Assembly (NCBI RefSeq): GCF_017813235.1
Contig: NZ_JAGISH010000017.1
Location: 1-64,000, forward strand
Direction of reading: 5' to 3'
From: Sagittula salina
GTDB taxonomy: Bacteria > Pseudomonadota > Alphaproteobacteria > Rhodobacterales > Rhodobacteraceae
Length of the DNA stretch: 64,000 bases
Position 1 is the stretch's first letter; every line of letters starts with the position of its first letter. Below the pieces are notes generated by a model that saw only the letters and a program-made list of their open reading frames with translations, was not told the origin of the DNA and did not search any database. Made by a program: the position numbers and the translations under genes. Shown here in pieces: positions 7,561 to 16,255 of this stretch.

Positions 7561-9843
7561 ATGGCGCTTGATCAGGAACGCGGCCCGTTGGCCGCGAACG
7601 ATGAATTGCACAGCAGGGACTGGATTGCGCGATTGATCGCGCCGAGCGTGGACAAGGGGGCGGAGACGCGGGCCAGCTACGCCGCATCCACCTTCTCTGT
7701 GGATGAGGGTGGGCCTGCGGTCCTTCATATTTCCGCGCTAGGGCTCTACCGCGCGTTCATCAATGGCAAACGGGTGGGCGCCGATGTTCTGACGCCCGGC
7801 TGGACCTGCTATGACGACCGGATCGCCTATCAGACCTACGACATCACCGACCTTGTCGAGGCCGGAGAGAACCGGATCGAGATCTGGCTCGGTGATGGTT
7901 GGTACCGCTCGCGGCTGATGTGGCGCGACATGGCCTTTGCCAACGTTTGGGGCGACCGGATCGCCGCGCTGGCCGAGATCGTGTCGGGCGGGAAAGTCGT
8001 CTGCCGAACCGATGCCAGCTGGAAAAGCGGCCTGCTGCCGATCACCAGGACCGGCATCTACTACGGCGAAGATCACGACGCACGGCTTGCGCTGGAGGAC
8101 ACCGGCGGCGTCGAGGAACTGCCCACAGACGCTGGCCTCTTTGTCGCGCATGAATGCGGCGCTGTGAAGGAGCTTGACCCGATCGCCCCGGTGCGCAGCT
8201 GGCAGGCGGAGGGCGCGACCATCCACGACTTTGGCCAGAACGCGGGCGGCTACGTGCGCTTGACGGCAAAGGGTGAGGCCGGTGCCAGAGTCATTGTCGA
8301 TTTCGCCGAAGTTCTTGGCCCCGACGGGGAATTCGACAGGCGCAACTACCGCGCTGCCCGTGCCGCGCTGTGCTACACGTTGAACGGCGAGGGCGAGGAG
8401 ACGTGGGCGCCGATGTTCACCTTCACGGGCTTTCGCTACGCACGGGTGCGCATCGAAGGGCAGGCACAGGTCATGCGGATCGCCTCTGTCCCGATCACCT
8501 CGGTTCCGGAGTTGGCGGCCGGCTTTGAATGCGGCGTGGCGGCGGTCAACCGGCTGGTGCTGAACACGATCTGGTCGCAGCGCGCGAATTTCATCGAGGT
8601 GCCCACCGACTGCCCGCAACGTGACGAGCGTATGGGCTGGACCGGCGATGCGCAGGTGTTCACCGGCACGGCGTGCTGGCTGGCCGACGCGGAGCGTTTC
8701 CTGCGCAAGTACATGCGCGACGTGATGCACGACCAGCGCCCCGACGGCGGGGTGCCGCATTTCTCGCCCGACCCGACCAACCGACCCGGGTCGCGTGCGC
8801 CGGGGGACTGGGCCGGGTCGACCGGCTGGGGCGACGTCATCACGGTCACGCCCTGGCAGCTCTACCTGCATTATGGCGATCAGGGCGTGCTTGAGGAATG
8901 CTTCCCGGCGATGCTGCACTGGCTGGATTACCTCTGGTCGATCTCCGACGGGCCGATCATCCATCCGCATTCCCACTGGGGCGAGAAGGGCTTTACCTTC
9001 GGTGACTGGCTACAGCCTGTCGGCGACAACCGCAAACCGCGTCCGACGATCAGCGACGACTGCGCGGCGACACTCTATCACTTCATTTCCACAGATCTGA
9101 CGGCCCGCATCGCCCGCATCATCGGCGAGACCGAACAGGCCGAGCGGCTGGCAAAGCGTGGCGAGGTAATCCGCGCGGCTTTCGTGGCTGAGTACTTTTC
9201 GTCCACCGGGCGGCTGGCGCACAACGACCAGACCTCCTATGCGCTGGCCTTCCTCTACGACCTCGTGCCGGAGCAGCACTTCGAGGCGGCAAAATCCTAT
9301 TTCCGCCGCGTTATCGAGGATGCGGACTACAAGATCGGCACCGGCTTTATCGGCACGCCCGCGCTGCTGCCCGCGCTGGCAAAGCTCGGGATGAGCGACC
9401 TGGCGGAGAAGGTCTTTCTCAATCGCGAGGTGCCCGGCTGGCTTTATCAGGTGGAGCAGGGAGCCACGACGATCTGGGAACGCTGGGACGCCATCAGCCC
9501 GGACGGCACGATCTATGAACCGACGATGAACAGCTACAACCACTACGCCTACGGCGCGGTCTGCCAGTTCCTTTTCGAGAATGTCGCGGGAGTGCAACCG
9601 GTGGCGGAGCATCCCGGCTTTGACCGGGTACGGCTGGCGCCCACGGTGCTGCCGGAGCTGGGCCATGTCACCATGTGGCATGCCTGCCGTCACGGCCGGA
9701 TCGAGGCCGCATGGCGGCTCGACGGCAATCGCGTGACCTATACGGTCACACTGCCGCAAGGGGTCGAGGCCCGCGCGGATGCGGCTATCGGCGGCGGGAC
9801 TTACGGCCCCGGCACGCACGAAATCACCTTCGATCTGCATTGA
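7561..9843 (+). CDS. Alpha-L-rhamnosidase, GH78 family
   Basis: A 760-residue enzyme predicted to remove terminal L-rhamnose from plant glycosides or polysaccharide fragments. The N-terminal lectin-like domain has FINGKRVGADVLTPGWT and LGDGWYRS. The (alpha/alpha)6 catalytic domain has the family signature PTDCPQRDERMGWTGDAQ, with Asp355/Glu356 in the DER motif where GH78 acids lie. It also has TTIWERWDAISPDG and NSYNHYAYG near the end. No signal peptide is seen, so it is probably cytoplasmic and acts on imported rhamnosides. ATG at 7561 follows gggaggacgtc; a GTG at 7543 is possible but poorer. It is first in an operon with an ABC importer and is shorter than many GH78 enzymes. Confidence 0.92.
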   Translation: MALDQERGPLAANDELHSRDWIARLIAPSVDKGAETRASYAASTFSVDEGGPAVLHISALGLYRAFINGKRVGADVLTPGWTCYDDRIAYQTYDITDLVEAGENRIEIWLGDGWYRSRLMWRDMAFANVWGDRIAALAEIVSGGKVVCRTDASWKSGLLPITRTGIYYGEDHDARLALEDTGGVEELPTDAGLFVAHECGAVKELDPIAPVRSWQAEGATIHDFGQNAGGYVRLTAKGEAGARVIVDFAEVLGPDGEFDRRNYRAARAALCYTLNGEGEETWAPMFTFTGFRYARVRIEGQAQVMRIASVPITSVPELAAGFECGVAAVNRLVLNTIWSQRANFIEVPTDCPQRDERMGWTGDAQVFTGTACWLADAERFLRKYMRDVMHDQRPDGGVPHFSPDPTNRPGSRAPGDWAGSTGWGDVITVTPWQLYLHYGDQGVLEECFPAMLHWLDYLWSISDGPIIHPHSHWGEKGFTFGDWLQPVGDNRKPRPTISDDCAATLYHFISTDLTARIARIIGETEQAERLAKRGEVIRAAFVAEYFSSTGRLAHNDQTSYALAFLYDLVPEQHFEAAKSYFRRVIEDADYKIGTGFIGTPALLPALAKLGMSDLAEKVFLNREVPGWLYQVEQGATTIWERWDAISPDGTIYEPTMNSYNHYAYGAVCQFLFENVAGVQPVAEHPGFDRVRLAPTVLPELGHVTMWHACRHGRIEAAWRLDGNRVTYTVTLPQGVEARADAAIGGGTYGPGTHEITFDLH

Positions 9844-9902
9844 GGAGTGCAGCCCGAAGTCGATGAGACGCTCGAAGCAGACGGGCGAACAGGGAGGAAA
9901 CC

Positions 9903-11177
9903 ATGATTACCAGAATGACGACCAGCACCGCCATCGCGCTCGTACTCACGGCGAACGGAGCCATGGCGCAGGAACTCACGTTCCTGGTGGACGCCAGCGC
10001 GGATTCGGTCGCCGTGGCCGAGGCGCTGACCAAGGCCTATTCGGAGAAGCACCCCGAGATCACTTTTGACATCGAAACACGTCCTGGCGGTGGCGAAGGC
10101 GACAATATCATCAAAACGCGCCTCGCCACGGGCGAGATGGCGGACCTGTTCAACTACAACTCCGGTTCGTTGCTTCAGGCGCTGCGCCCGCACCGCACCT
10201 TGCTGCCCGTGGATGACCTGCCGAATTTCGGTCTGATCAACGAGGCCTACGCCTCGACGGTGCAGGGATCGGACGGCAAAACCTACGGCGTGCCATTCGA
10301 GACAGCGCAGGGCGGCGGGATCTATTACCACAAGCCCACATACGAACGGCTCGGGCTGGAGGTTCCGCTGACCTGGGAACAGTTCATGGCGAACAACGCC
10401 AAAATCGCTGCCGAGACGGACGCCGCACCCATCGCCCAGACCTACCGCGACACCTGGACCAGCCAGCTTCTGGTGCTGGCGGATTTCTATAATGTTCTGC
10501 AGCAAAAGCCCGACTTCGCCGACCTTTACACGCAGAACGAGGCCAAGTTCGCCGACACCCCGGAGGCGCAGCGTGGCTTCGAGAAGCTGCAAGAGGCCTA
10601 TGACGCGGGCTATTTCAACAAGGACTTCGGCGCGGCGACCTACAATGACGGCGTGGCCATGGTGGCAAAAGGGGAGGCGGCGCATTACCCGATGCTGACC
10701 TTCGCGGTGGGGGTGTTCCAGCAGAACGTGCCGGACCTGATGGAGGATGTGGGCTTTTTCGCGCAGCCGGGAGATGACCCCGACGTCAACGGTCTGACAC
10801 TGTGGATGCCGGCGTCGCTCTATGCGCCGAAGACAACGGAGTATCCCAAAATCGTCAAGGATTTCCAAAACTTCGTCGCCTCGACGCAGGGTTGCGACAT
10901 TATCACGGCGACCATCGGTGCCACCGGCCCCTACCTGATCGACGGCTGCAAGCTGCCCGATGAGGTGCCCGGCATGGTCGCAGACATGCTGCCCTATTTC
11001 GAAGGAGAAGGCCGCACTGCTCCGGCGCTGGAATTCCTTTCCCCGGTGAAGGGGCCGGCGCTGGAACAGCTGACCGTGGAGGTCGGGTCGGGCATCCGTG
11101 ATGCAGTCAGCGCCGCGGAACTCTATGACGCGGATGTCGCGAAGCAGGCGAAACAGCTGGGTCTCCCGAACTGGTAA
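9903..11177 (+). CDS. Sugar ABC transporter substrate-binding protein
   Basis: A 424-residue periplasmic protein with a Sec signal ending GAMAQ and a family-1 binding-protein fold (AEALTKAYSEKHPEITFDIE, FNYNSGSLLQAL, YGVPFETAQGGGIYYHKP). A strong ribosome site (agggagg) lies before the ATG. Position between an alpha-rhamnosidase and two MalF/MalG-type permeases suggests it captures a rhamnose-containing oligosaccharide or glycoside (inference from context). A strong hairpin follows the gene. Confidence 0.9.
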   Translation: MITRMTTSTAIALVLTANGAMAQELTFLVDASADSVAVAEALTKAYSEKHPEITFDIETRPGGGEGDNIIKTRLATGEMADLFNYNSGSLLQALRPHRTLLPVDDLPNFGLINEAYASTVQGSDGKTYGVPFETAQGGGIYYHKPTYERLGLEVPLTWEQFMANNAKIAAETDAAPIAQTYRDTWTSQLLVLADFYNVLQQKPDFADLYTQNEAKFADTPEAQRGFEKLQEAYDAGYFNKDFGAATYNDGVAMVAKGEAAHYPMLTFAVGVFQQNVPDLMEDVGFFAQPGDDPDVNGLTLWMPASLYAPKTTEYPKIVKDFQNFVASTQGCDIITATIGATGPYLIDGCKLPDEVPGMVADMLPYFEGEGRTAPALEFLSPVKGPALEQLTVEVGSGIRDAVSAAELYDADVAKQAKQLGLPNW

Positions 11178-11194
11178 GCCGCTCGCTTCGGGCA

Positions 11195-11225
11195 GGGCCC
11201 CGCCGATCGCCGGATCGCGGGGCCC
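11195..11225 (+). terminator. GC hairpin after the binding-protein gene
   Basis: The arms gggccccg (11195-11202) and cggggccc (11218-11225) pair perfectly over 8 bp around a 15-base loop. No U-tract follows. In sugar ABC operons such a hairpin usually protects the upstream mRNA or partly terminates transcription, raising binding-protein levels over permease. Confidence 0.55.
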
Positions 11226-11396
11226 GACAGACATCTGGAGACGGGCACCCAGAGTCGGAGGATCCTGGAGACAGGCTCCCTGAGACCGACACCCCATGCA
11301 CTTAGACGCCTGACGACAGACCATCCGTCAGTGTCTATGCTCATTTCAAATAGAGGCCGGACGCCCCTCGACGGGTGTACCGCACCATCGGGCACC

Positions 11397-12257
11397 ATGA
11401 CGCGAAAATCCGCATATCCCTACTGGTTCTTCATTCCCGCCGGGGTGATCTTTGCCATCCTGTTCATCGTTCCGACGGTGGCATCCTTCTACTTTTCCCT
11501 GACATACTGGGACCCTTTCGAAGCGCGGTTTGCCGGCTGGGACAACTACGTGCAGTTCTTCTCCGAGCCGTTCCTGGTGCGGGGCGTCCTGAACACGCTG
11601 TTCTTCGCCTTCCTGACATCGGCGCTGAAGACCGGTCTGGGACTCTTGCTTGCCGTGCTGCTGACCTCCGGGATCTTTGCGCAGGGCTTCCTGCGGTCGG
11701 TGGTCTTCTTCCCGGTGCTGGTCTCCACCATCGGCGTGGGTCTGTTATTCCAGGAACTGATGCATCCGACGCAGGGTGCCATCAATGTGGCGCTTGCCGC
11801 CATTGGCATTGACGGGCCCGGCTGGCTGGTCAATCCAAAACTGGCGCTGTTTTCTGTGGCGCTGGTGGATGTCTGGCGCGGCGTTGGTCTGGCCACGTTG
11901 ATCTACATCGCCGGGCTGTCGACCATCGGTCCGGAATACTACGAGGCGGCCCGCATCGACGGCGCGACCCGCTGGCAGCAGTTCTGGCGCGTGACTGTGC
12001 CACTTGTACGCCCCGCCACCAACACGGTGATCGTGCTTTCCCTGATCGGAGGGTTGCGCCTGTTCGACCTGATCTGGGCGATGACGCGCGGCGGGCCGGG
12101 CTTTTCCTCGGATGTTCTGGCCTCGGTGATCTACAAGCAGTACCAGGCGGGGTTCTGGGGTCTTTCCACCGCCGGAAACGTGATCCTTTTCCTGATGATC
12201 GCCGCCATCGTTGCGCCTCTGGCATGGTGGCTGAACCGCAGGGAACTCGAAGCATGA
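11397..12257 (+). CDS. Sugar ABC transporter permease, MalF type
   Basis: Inner-membrane protein of about 286 residues with six hydrophobic segments (first: WFFIPAGVIFAILFIVP). The EAA loop EAARIDGATRWQQFWRVTVPL contacts the ATPase. The ATG at 11397 (MTRKSAYPYW) is preferred because family members start just before the first membrane helix; an upstream GTG at 11331 would add 22 unrelated residues. Its stop overlaps the next permease start (ATGA). Forms the transport channel with the product of the following gene. Confidence 0.9.
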   Translation: MTRKSAYPYWFFIPAGVIFAILFIVPTVASFYFSLTYWDPFEARFAGWDNYVQFFSEPFLVRGVLNTLFFAFLTSALKTGLGLLLAVLLTSGIFAQGFLRSVVFFPVLVSTIGVGLLFQELMHPTQGAINVALAAIGIDGPGWLVNPKLALFSVALVDVWRGVGLATLIYIAGLSTIGPEYYEAARIDGATRWQQFWRVTVPLVRPATNTVIVLSLIGGLRLFDLIWAMTRGGPGFSSDVLASVIYKQYQAGFWGLSTAGNVILFLMIAAIVAPLAWWLNRRELEA

Positions 12258-13093
12258 CCGACCGTAGCCTTACCGCCCGCAATTACGCCATGGGTGTCGT
12301 GGCCCTCCTCTTGGCATTCGTCGTCTTCATCGTGCCCTTCCTCTTCGTGGCGATCAACGCGATGAAAACGGCGCCGGACGCGGCGCAGCTTGACTTCTCG
12401 CTGCCCGAGCGCTGGGTCTTCTGGGAAAACGTCGTCACCACCGTGCAGACCCGCGACTACGCGCTGTTGCTGGCCTACTGGAACTCCACGCTCATCACTG
12501 TCTGCGCTATCACGATCCTGGTGATCTTTGGCGCCATGGTGGGCTTCGTCATCCAGCGCCGTCCCTCGCCGGTCAGCCGTTTTGTCTACGTTCTGATCCT
12601 GTCGGGGCTGATGATCCCGCCCGCCGTGGTGCCGACGATCTGGGTGCTTCAGGGCATCAACCTGTTCAAGACGCTGCAGGGCATGATCCTGATCCAGGTG
12701 GCCTACGGGCTGGGCTTTACCGTGCTGCTGTTCCGTGCCTTCATCGCCACCATCCCGCGCGAGCTGGACGAGGCCGCGATCATTGACGGTGCAAAGCCGT
12801 GGCAGGTCTTCTTCAGGGTGGTGCTGCCGCTTCTGAAGCCGGTGACGGTGACGGTGATCGTCGTGCAGTCGATCTCCATCTTCAACGATTTTACCCACCC
12901 GCTCTATTATTTGCCGGGGCGGGACAACGTCACGGTGCAGCTGACGCTCTATAACTTTCAGAGCCAGTTCGCGAGCCAGAACAACCTGCTGTTCATGAAC
13001 ATCCTGCTCATCACGATCCCACCGCTGATCGTCTTCGTCTTCTTCAACCGCCAGATCGTCGCCGGCATGACCTCCGGCGCAGTCAAAGGATAA
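12254..13093 (+). CDS. Sugar ABC transporter permease, MalG type
   Basis: A 279-residue inner-membrane permease with six membrane segments (VVALLLAFVVFIVPFLFVAI first) and the EAA loop ELDEAAIIDGAKPWQVFFRVVLP. Start overlaps the previous stop as ATGA, indicating translational coupling. It pairs with the MalF-type subunit; both are followed immediately by the ATPase gene. Substrate is inferred from the rhamnosidase in the operon. Confidence 0.92.
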   Translation: MTDRSLTARNYAMGVVALLLAFVVFIVPFLFVAINAMKTAPDAAQLDFSLPERWVFWENVVTTVQTRDYALLLAYWNSTLITVCAITILVIFGAMVGFVIQRRPSPVSRFVYVLILSGLMIPPAVVPTIWVLQGINLFKTLQGMILIQVAYGLGFTVLLFRAFIATIPRELDEAAIIDGAKPWQVFFRVVLPLLKPVTVTVIVVQSISIFNDFTHPLYYLPGRDNVTVQLTLYNFQSQFASQNNLLFMNILLITIPPLIVFVFFNRQIVAGMTSGAVKG

Positions 13094-13099
13094 TCGCCC

Positions 13100-14083
13100 A
13101 TGGCCCGTGTCGTCCTCCGCAACCTCCGCAAGAGCTTCGGTGCGCTCGAAGTCATCAAGGGCGTGGACCTGGAGATCGAGGATGGCGAGTTCTGCGTCTT
13201 CGTCGGTCCCTCGGGCTGTGGCAAGTCCACGCTGTTGCGGATGATCTCTGGCCTTGAACCGCATACCTCCGGTGCGATCGAGATCGGCGGGCGGGACGTC
13301 TCCGGCGCGGAGCCGTCAGAGCGCGGCATCGCCATGGTGTTCCAGAACTACGCGCTCTATCCGCACCTTACGGTGCGCGAAAACATCGGCTTCGGCCTGT
13401 CGCTGGCCCGCGTCCCCAAGGAAGAGCGCAACCGCAAGGTCGACGCCGTGGCTGAGGTTCTGCAACTCGGCCCCTACCTCGACCGCAAGCCCAAGGCGCT
13501 GTCGGGCGGCCAGCGCCAGCGGGTGGCCATCGGGCGCGCCATCGTCCGCGACCCTGAGGTCTTTCTCTTCGACGAGCCGCTGTCCAACCTCGATGCCGCC
13601 CTGCGCAGCCAGATGCGCATCGAGCTGACGGAACTGCACGAACGGCTTGGCTCGACCATGGTCTACGTCACCCACGATCAGGTGGAGGCGATGACCATGG
13701 CGGACAAGATCGTGGTGCTCAACGGCGGAAGGATCGAGCAGGTCGGTACGCCGATGGAACTGTATGAAAGCCCCGCGACGCCCTTTGTTGCGGGCTTCAT
13801 CGGTTCGCCGCAGATGAACCTGTTCGAGGGTGGAGCGGCACGAACGATGGGTTGCGACGTTTACGGTATCCGGCCGGAGCACCTGACGATTTCAGATGGC
13901 GCGGGACAATGGGTGGGCCGGGTGCGCCATGTGGAGCGGCTGGGGGCGGATACCATCGTGCACCTGGATGTTCCCGACCTTGGCCCGCTGGTGGCGCGGG
14001 TGGACGGCGGGCTGACCTACGCCATAGGCCAGCAGGTCCACGCCAGTCCCGATCCGGAGCGCGCTTTCAAGTACCGGGGTTGA
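13100..14083 (+). CDS. Sugar ABC transporter ATP-binding protein, MsmK/UgpC type
   Basis: A 327-residue ATPase with Walker [10 protein letters not shown] (about 36-44), Q-loop [10 protein letters not shown], signature [15 protein letters not shown], Walker [14 protein letters not shown] and H-loop THDQVEAMT. The C-terminal TOBE region is about 30 residues shorter than usual (typical proteins are near 360) but still has GIRPEHL. It energises import through the two preceding permeases. Last gene of the rhamnoside operon; convergent with the TetR gene. Confidence 0.92.
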   Translation: MARVVLRNLRKSFGALEVIKGVDLEIEDGEFCVFVGPSGCGKSTLLRMISGLEPHTSGAIEIGGRDVSGAEPSERGIAMVFQNYALYPHLTVRENIGFGLSLARVPKEERNRKVDAVAEVLQLGPYLDRKPKALSGGQRQRVAIGRAIVRDPEVFLFDEPLSNLDAALRSQMRIELTELHERLGSTMVYVTHDQVEAMTMADKIVVLNGGRIEQVGTPMELYESPATPFVAGFIGSPQMNLFEGGAARTMGCDVYGIRPEHLTISDGAGQWVGRVRHVERLGADTIVHLDVPDLGPLVARVDGGLTYAIGQQVHASPDPERAFKYRG

Positions 14084-14139
14084 TCGAGGCCGGACCCGCC
14101 GCAGGGGGGCTTCCCTTTCCGGTCAGGCATGCTTCGGCG

Positions 14140-14784
14140 TCACGCCTCCGGGTGGATGCCAAAATATAAAAGGTATTTGTCGATTGCTCTGGCAATGACC
14201 AACTCGGGATTGTCGGGGCCGGGCAGCCCATAGATATGTGTGCGGATGCCGATGTAGACGATCCCGCCGTGCAGGTTCCAGATGTCGTCCAGTCCCGGCC
14301 GGTTGCCGTTGGTCGCCAGCGCCTCCGTTTCTGCCAGTATCGGACGGAGAATCACTCCCCCGAGGTGTTCGAGGTAACGGTGGTTCAGTGCCGCGCCAGC
14401 CAGCCCGGAGAACATGAAGATCCGCATCCATGCACGTTCAAAGATCAGCGCGCTGTATTGCGTGTAGAAGGCAAGCAGGCGCGCGCGCAGTGGTACCGAT
14501 CTGTCGGTAAGGCGTTCTGGCCAATCGGGTGACAGGCGGTCGAGGTAGACCCGTTCGTAAACCGCCTCCAACAGGTCATCCTTGGTTGCGAAGTATTTGA
14601 AAAGCAGCGATTGCGTGACGCCGAGGCGCTTCGCCAACTGGCGCGTGTTTCCCTCCAGCCCGACCTCGGCGAAGAAGCGCACGGCCTCCTCCACGATCTG
14701 GGCGCGCCGCTCTTGTGGCGGCAGGCGGCGGCGGGGTCCGCCATCGTCGCACTGTGGTTTCCCGCGTTCCATTGGGTCGCCCAT
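14140..14784 (-). CDS. TetR-family transcriptional regulator
   Basis: A 214-residue protein. The N-terminal HTH spans roughly residues 25-65 (RRAQIVEEAVRFFAEVGLEG, TRQLAKRLGVTQSLLFKYFATKDDLLEAVY), and the rest is the variable ligand-binding helical domain. It is divergent from the molybdenum-hydroxylase/TRAP operon with 140 bp between and probably represses it until the imported compound or its hydroxylated product binds (inference). A gatc-type palindrome in the gap is a candidate operator. Confidence 0.88.
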   Translation of the reverse strand: MGDPMERGKPQCDDGGPRRRLPPQERRAQIVEEAVRFFAEVGLEGNTRQLAKRLGVTQSLLFKYFATKDDLLEAVYERVYLDRLSPDWPERLTDRSVPLRARLLAFYTQYSALIFERAWMRIFMFSGLAGAALNHRYLEHLGGVILRPILAETEALATNGNRPGLDDIWNLHGGIVYIGIRTHIYGLPGPDNPELVIARAIDKYLLYFGIHPEA

Positions 14785-14841
14785 ACTCTGATTTCTCGCG
14801 GCAGCAATACCCAGTTTTTTCTTGAAAGGCTCGCCTTTTTA

Positions 14842-14857
14842 TAGATCATGCGATCAA
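14842..14857 (+). promoter_or_regulatory. Candidate TetR operator
   Basis: The 16 bases tagatcatgcgatcaa form an inverted repeat (tagatc/gatcaa, one mismatch) with a 4-base spacer. A further gatcaa occurs at 14873-14878. It lies in the AT-rich part of the intergenic region between the TetR and hydroxylase genes, near a plausible -10 (tataga). Palindromic shape and location only; no known motif match. Confidence 0.4.
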
Positions 14858-14924
14858 CAAGGGTGAGCAACTGATCAATAGCGCCGATCGGGCGTCGCGC
14901 ACCGGAGATGGGGAGGAGATTGCC

Positions 14925-15758
14925 ATGAAGGCTTCGGCGGGCGGCTATGCCCGGGCGAACGACGTGCCGCACGCGCTGCAACTGCTGGCCTTAGCTGGTG
15001 CGGCGGGGCGTATTCTGGCTGGTGGGCAAAGCCTGGTCGCGGCAATGAACATGCGGCTCTCGGACGGCGACATGCTGGTGGATATCACGCGTATCGGGGC
15101 ATTGCGTGGCGTGACAGACACCGGTGATAGCCTGCACATCGGCGCGCTGACCCGGCATGCGGAGGTGGGAACCGATCCCCTGATCCGGACCCACGCACCA
15201 CTGTTGACAGAAGCGGTTCACCATATTGCCCATGCTGCGATCCGCAATCGGGGCACCATCGGCGGAGCGCTGGCACATGCCGATCCGGCGGCGGAATTTC
15301 CTGCCTGCGCCGTGGCGCTGGGCGCGGTGATCCACGCGGAGGGGCCCGAGGGCGCGCGTCAGATCCTGGCGGAGGACTTCTTTGAGGGAGTGTTTACAAC
15401 CGCTTTGGCAGAAAACGAGATTCTCACGGCCATTTCCGTGCCCAAGGCTGACGCCGCAGAGACCCAGATCATGGAGGAAGTGGCGCGGCGCGGGGGCGAT
15501 TACGCATTGACGGGGCTGTGCCTCGTGCGGCGGGCGGCGGGGCACCGGGTTGCAGTCTTCTCTGCCGGCCCGGCGCCAGTGCTCGCACGCGCTGCAATGG
15601 CAGCGCTGGATGCAGGCGATATCGACGGCGCGGTGGCGGCCCTGCAAGCCGAGCTGGATCCTCCCTCGGACACGCAGGCCAGCGCGGGTTATCGCAGACA
15701 TATCGCGGGCGTTTTGCTGCGTCGCGCAGTGGAACGAAGCGGAGGGCAGGGAGCATGA
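14925..15758 (+). CDS. Molybdenum hydroxylase, FAD-binding subunit (CoxM/XdhB-like)
   Basis: A 277-residue medium subunit of the xanthine-oxidase/CO-dehydrogenase family. FAD-binding motifs are visible: AGGQSLVAAMNMR (about 32-44) and TIGGALAHADPAAEFP (about 108-123). It relays electrons from the iron-sulfur subunit to an acceptor. ATG at 14925 follows ggggaggag. It is the first gene of the operon, with start/stop overlaps to the two other subunits (medium-small-large order). Confidence 0.92.
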   Translation: MKASAGGYARANDVPHALQLLALAGAAGRILAGGQSLVAAMNMRLSDGDMLVDITRIGALRGVTDTGDSLHIGALTRHAEVGTDPLIRTHAPLLTEAVHHIAHAAIRNRGTIGGALAHADPAAEFPACAVALGAVIHAEGPEGARQILAEDFFEGVFTTALAENEILTAISVPKADAAETQIMEEVARRGGDYALTGLCLVRRAAGHRVAVFSAGPAPVLARAAMAALDAGDIDGAVAALQAELDPPSDTQASAGYRRHIAGVLLRRAVERSGGQGA

Positions 15759-16255
15759 CGCTGGCATTCTCGGACAGGATCGACGTGGCGCTCGTGGTGA
15801 ACGGCGAACCGGTGGAGGCGCGCGTGCCGGCAGGGCAGCACCTGGTGGATTTCCTGCGGCTGGAGCTCGGGCTGACGGGGGCGCATGCCTCTTGTGAGCA
15901 CGGTGTCTGCGGAGCCTGCACGGTGCGCGTCGACGGGCAGGCGGTGCGCGGTTGCCTGATGCTGGCCGCGCAGGCGGACGGGGCGGATGTCTGGACCGTG
16001 GAGGGCCTGACTGAGGCGGGTGGTAGCGCCGATTTGCAGGCTGCCTTTGTGGATCGGAACGCTTTGCAATGCGGGTTCTGTACGCCGGGCATGATCGTCG
16101 CGGCAGAGGATCTGCTGGCACGAGGCGGCGTGCCCGCGCGTGCGGAAATCCGCGCGCACCTGTCCGGCAATTACTGCCGCTGCACGGGCTACGAGGCCAT
16201 AGTCGATGCGGTGGAGCAGGTGGCGCGGACGCGCGCCGGAAAGGGCACGGCATGA
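15755..16255 (+). CDS. Molybdenum hydroxylase, [2Fe-2S] subunit (CoxS-like)
   Basis: A 166-residue small subunit with both iron-sulfur clusters of the family. The plant-ferredoxin-type motif reads CEHGVCGACTV near residue 47, and the second cluster motifs are CGFCTPGM and NYCRCTGY. It transfers electrons from the molybdenum site to FAD. Start overlaps the previous stop (ATGA), and its own stop overlaps the large-subunit start. It is slightly long at both ends compared with the usual ~160 residues. Confidence 0.94.
   Translation: MTLAFSDRIDVALVVNGEPVEARVPAGQHLVDFLRLELGLTGAHASCEHGVCGACTVRVDGQAVRGCLMLAAQADGADVWTVEGLTEAGGSADLQAAFVDRNALQCGFCTPGMIVAAEDLLARGGVPARAEIRAHLSGNYCRCTGYEAIVDAVEQVARTRAGKGTA

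Noticed and set aside
16069-16251. An earlier start for the hydroxylase large subunit
   Set aside because: The extra 61 residues would lie wholly inside the iron-sulfur subunit gene; the ATGA overlap at 16252 gives the normal family N-terminus.
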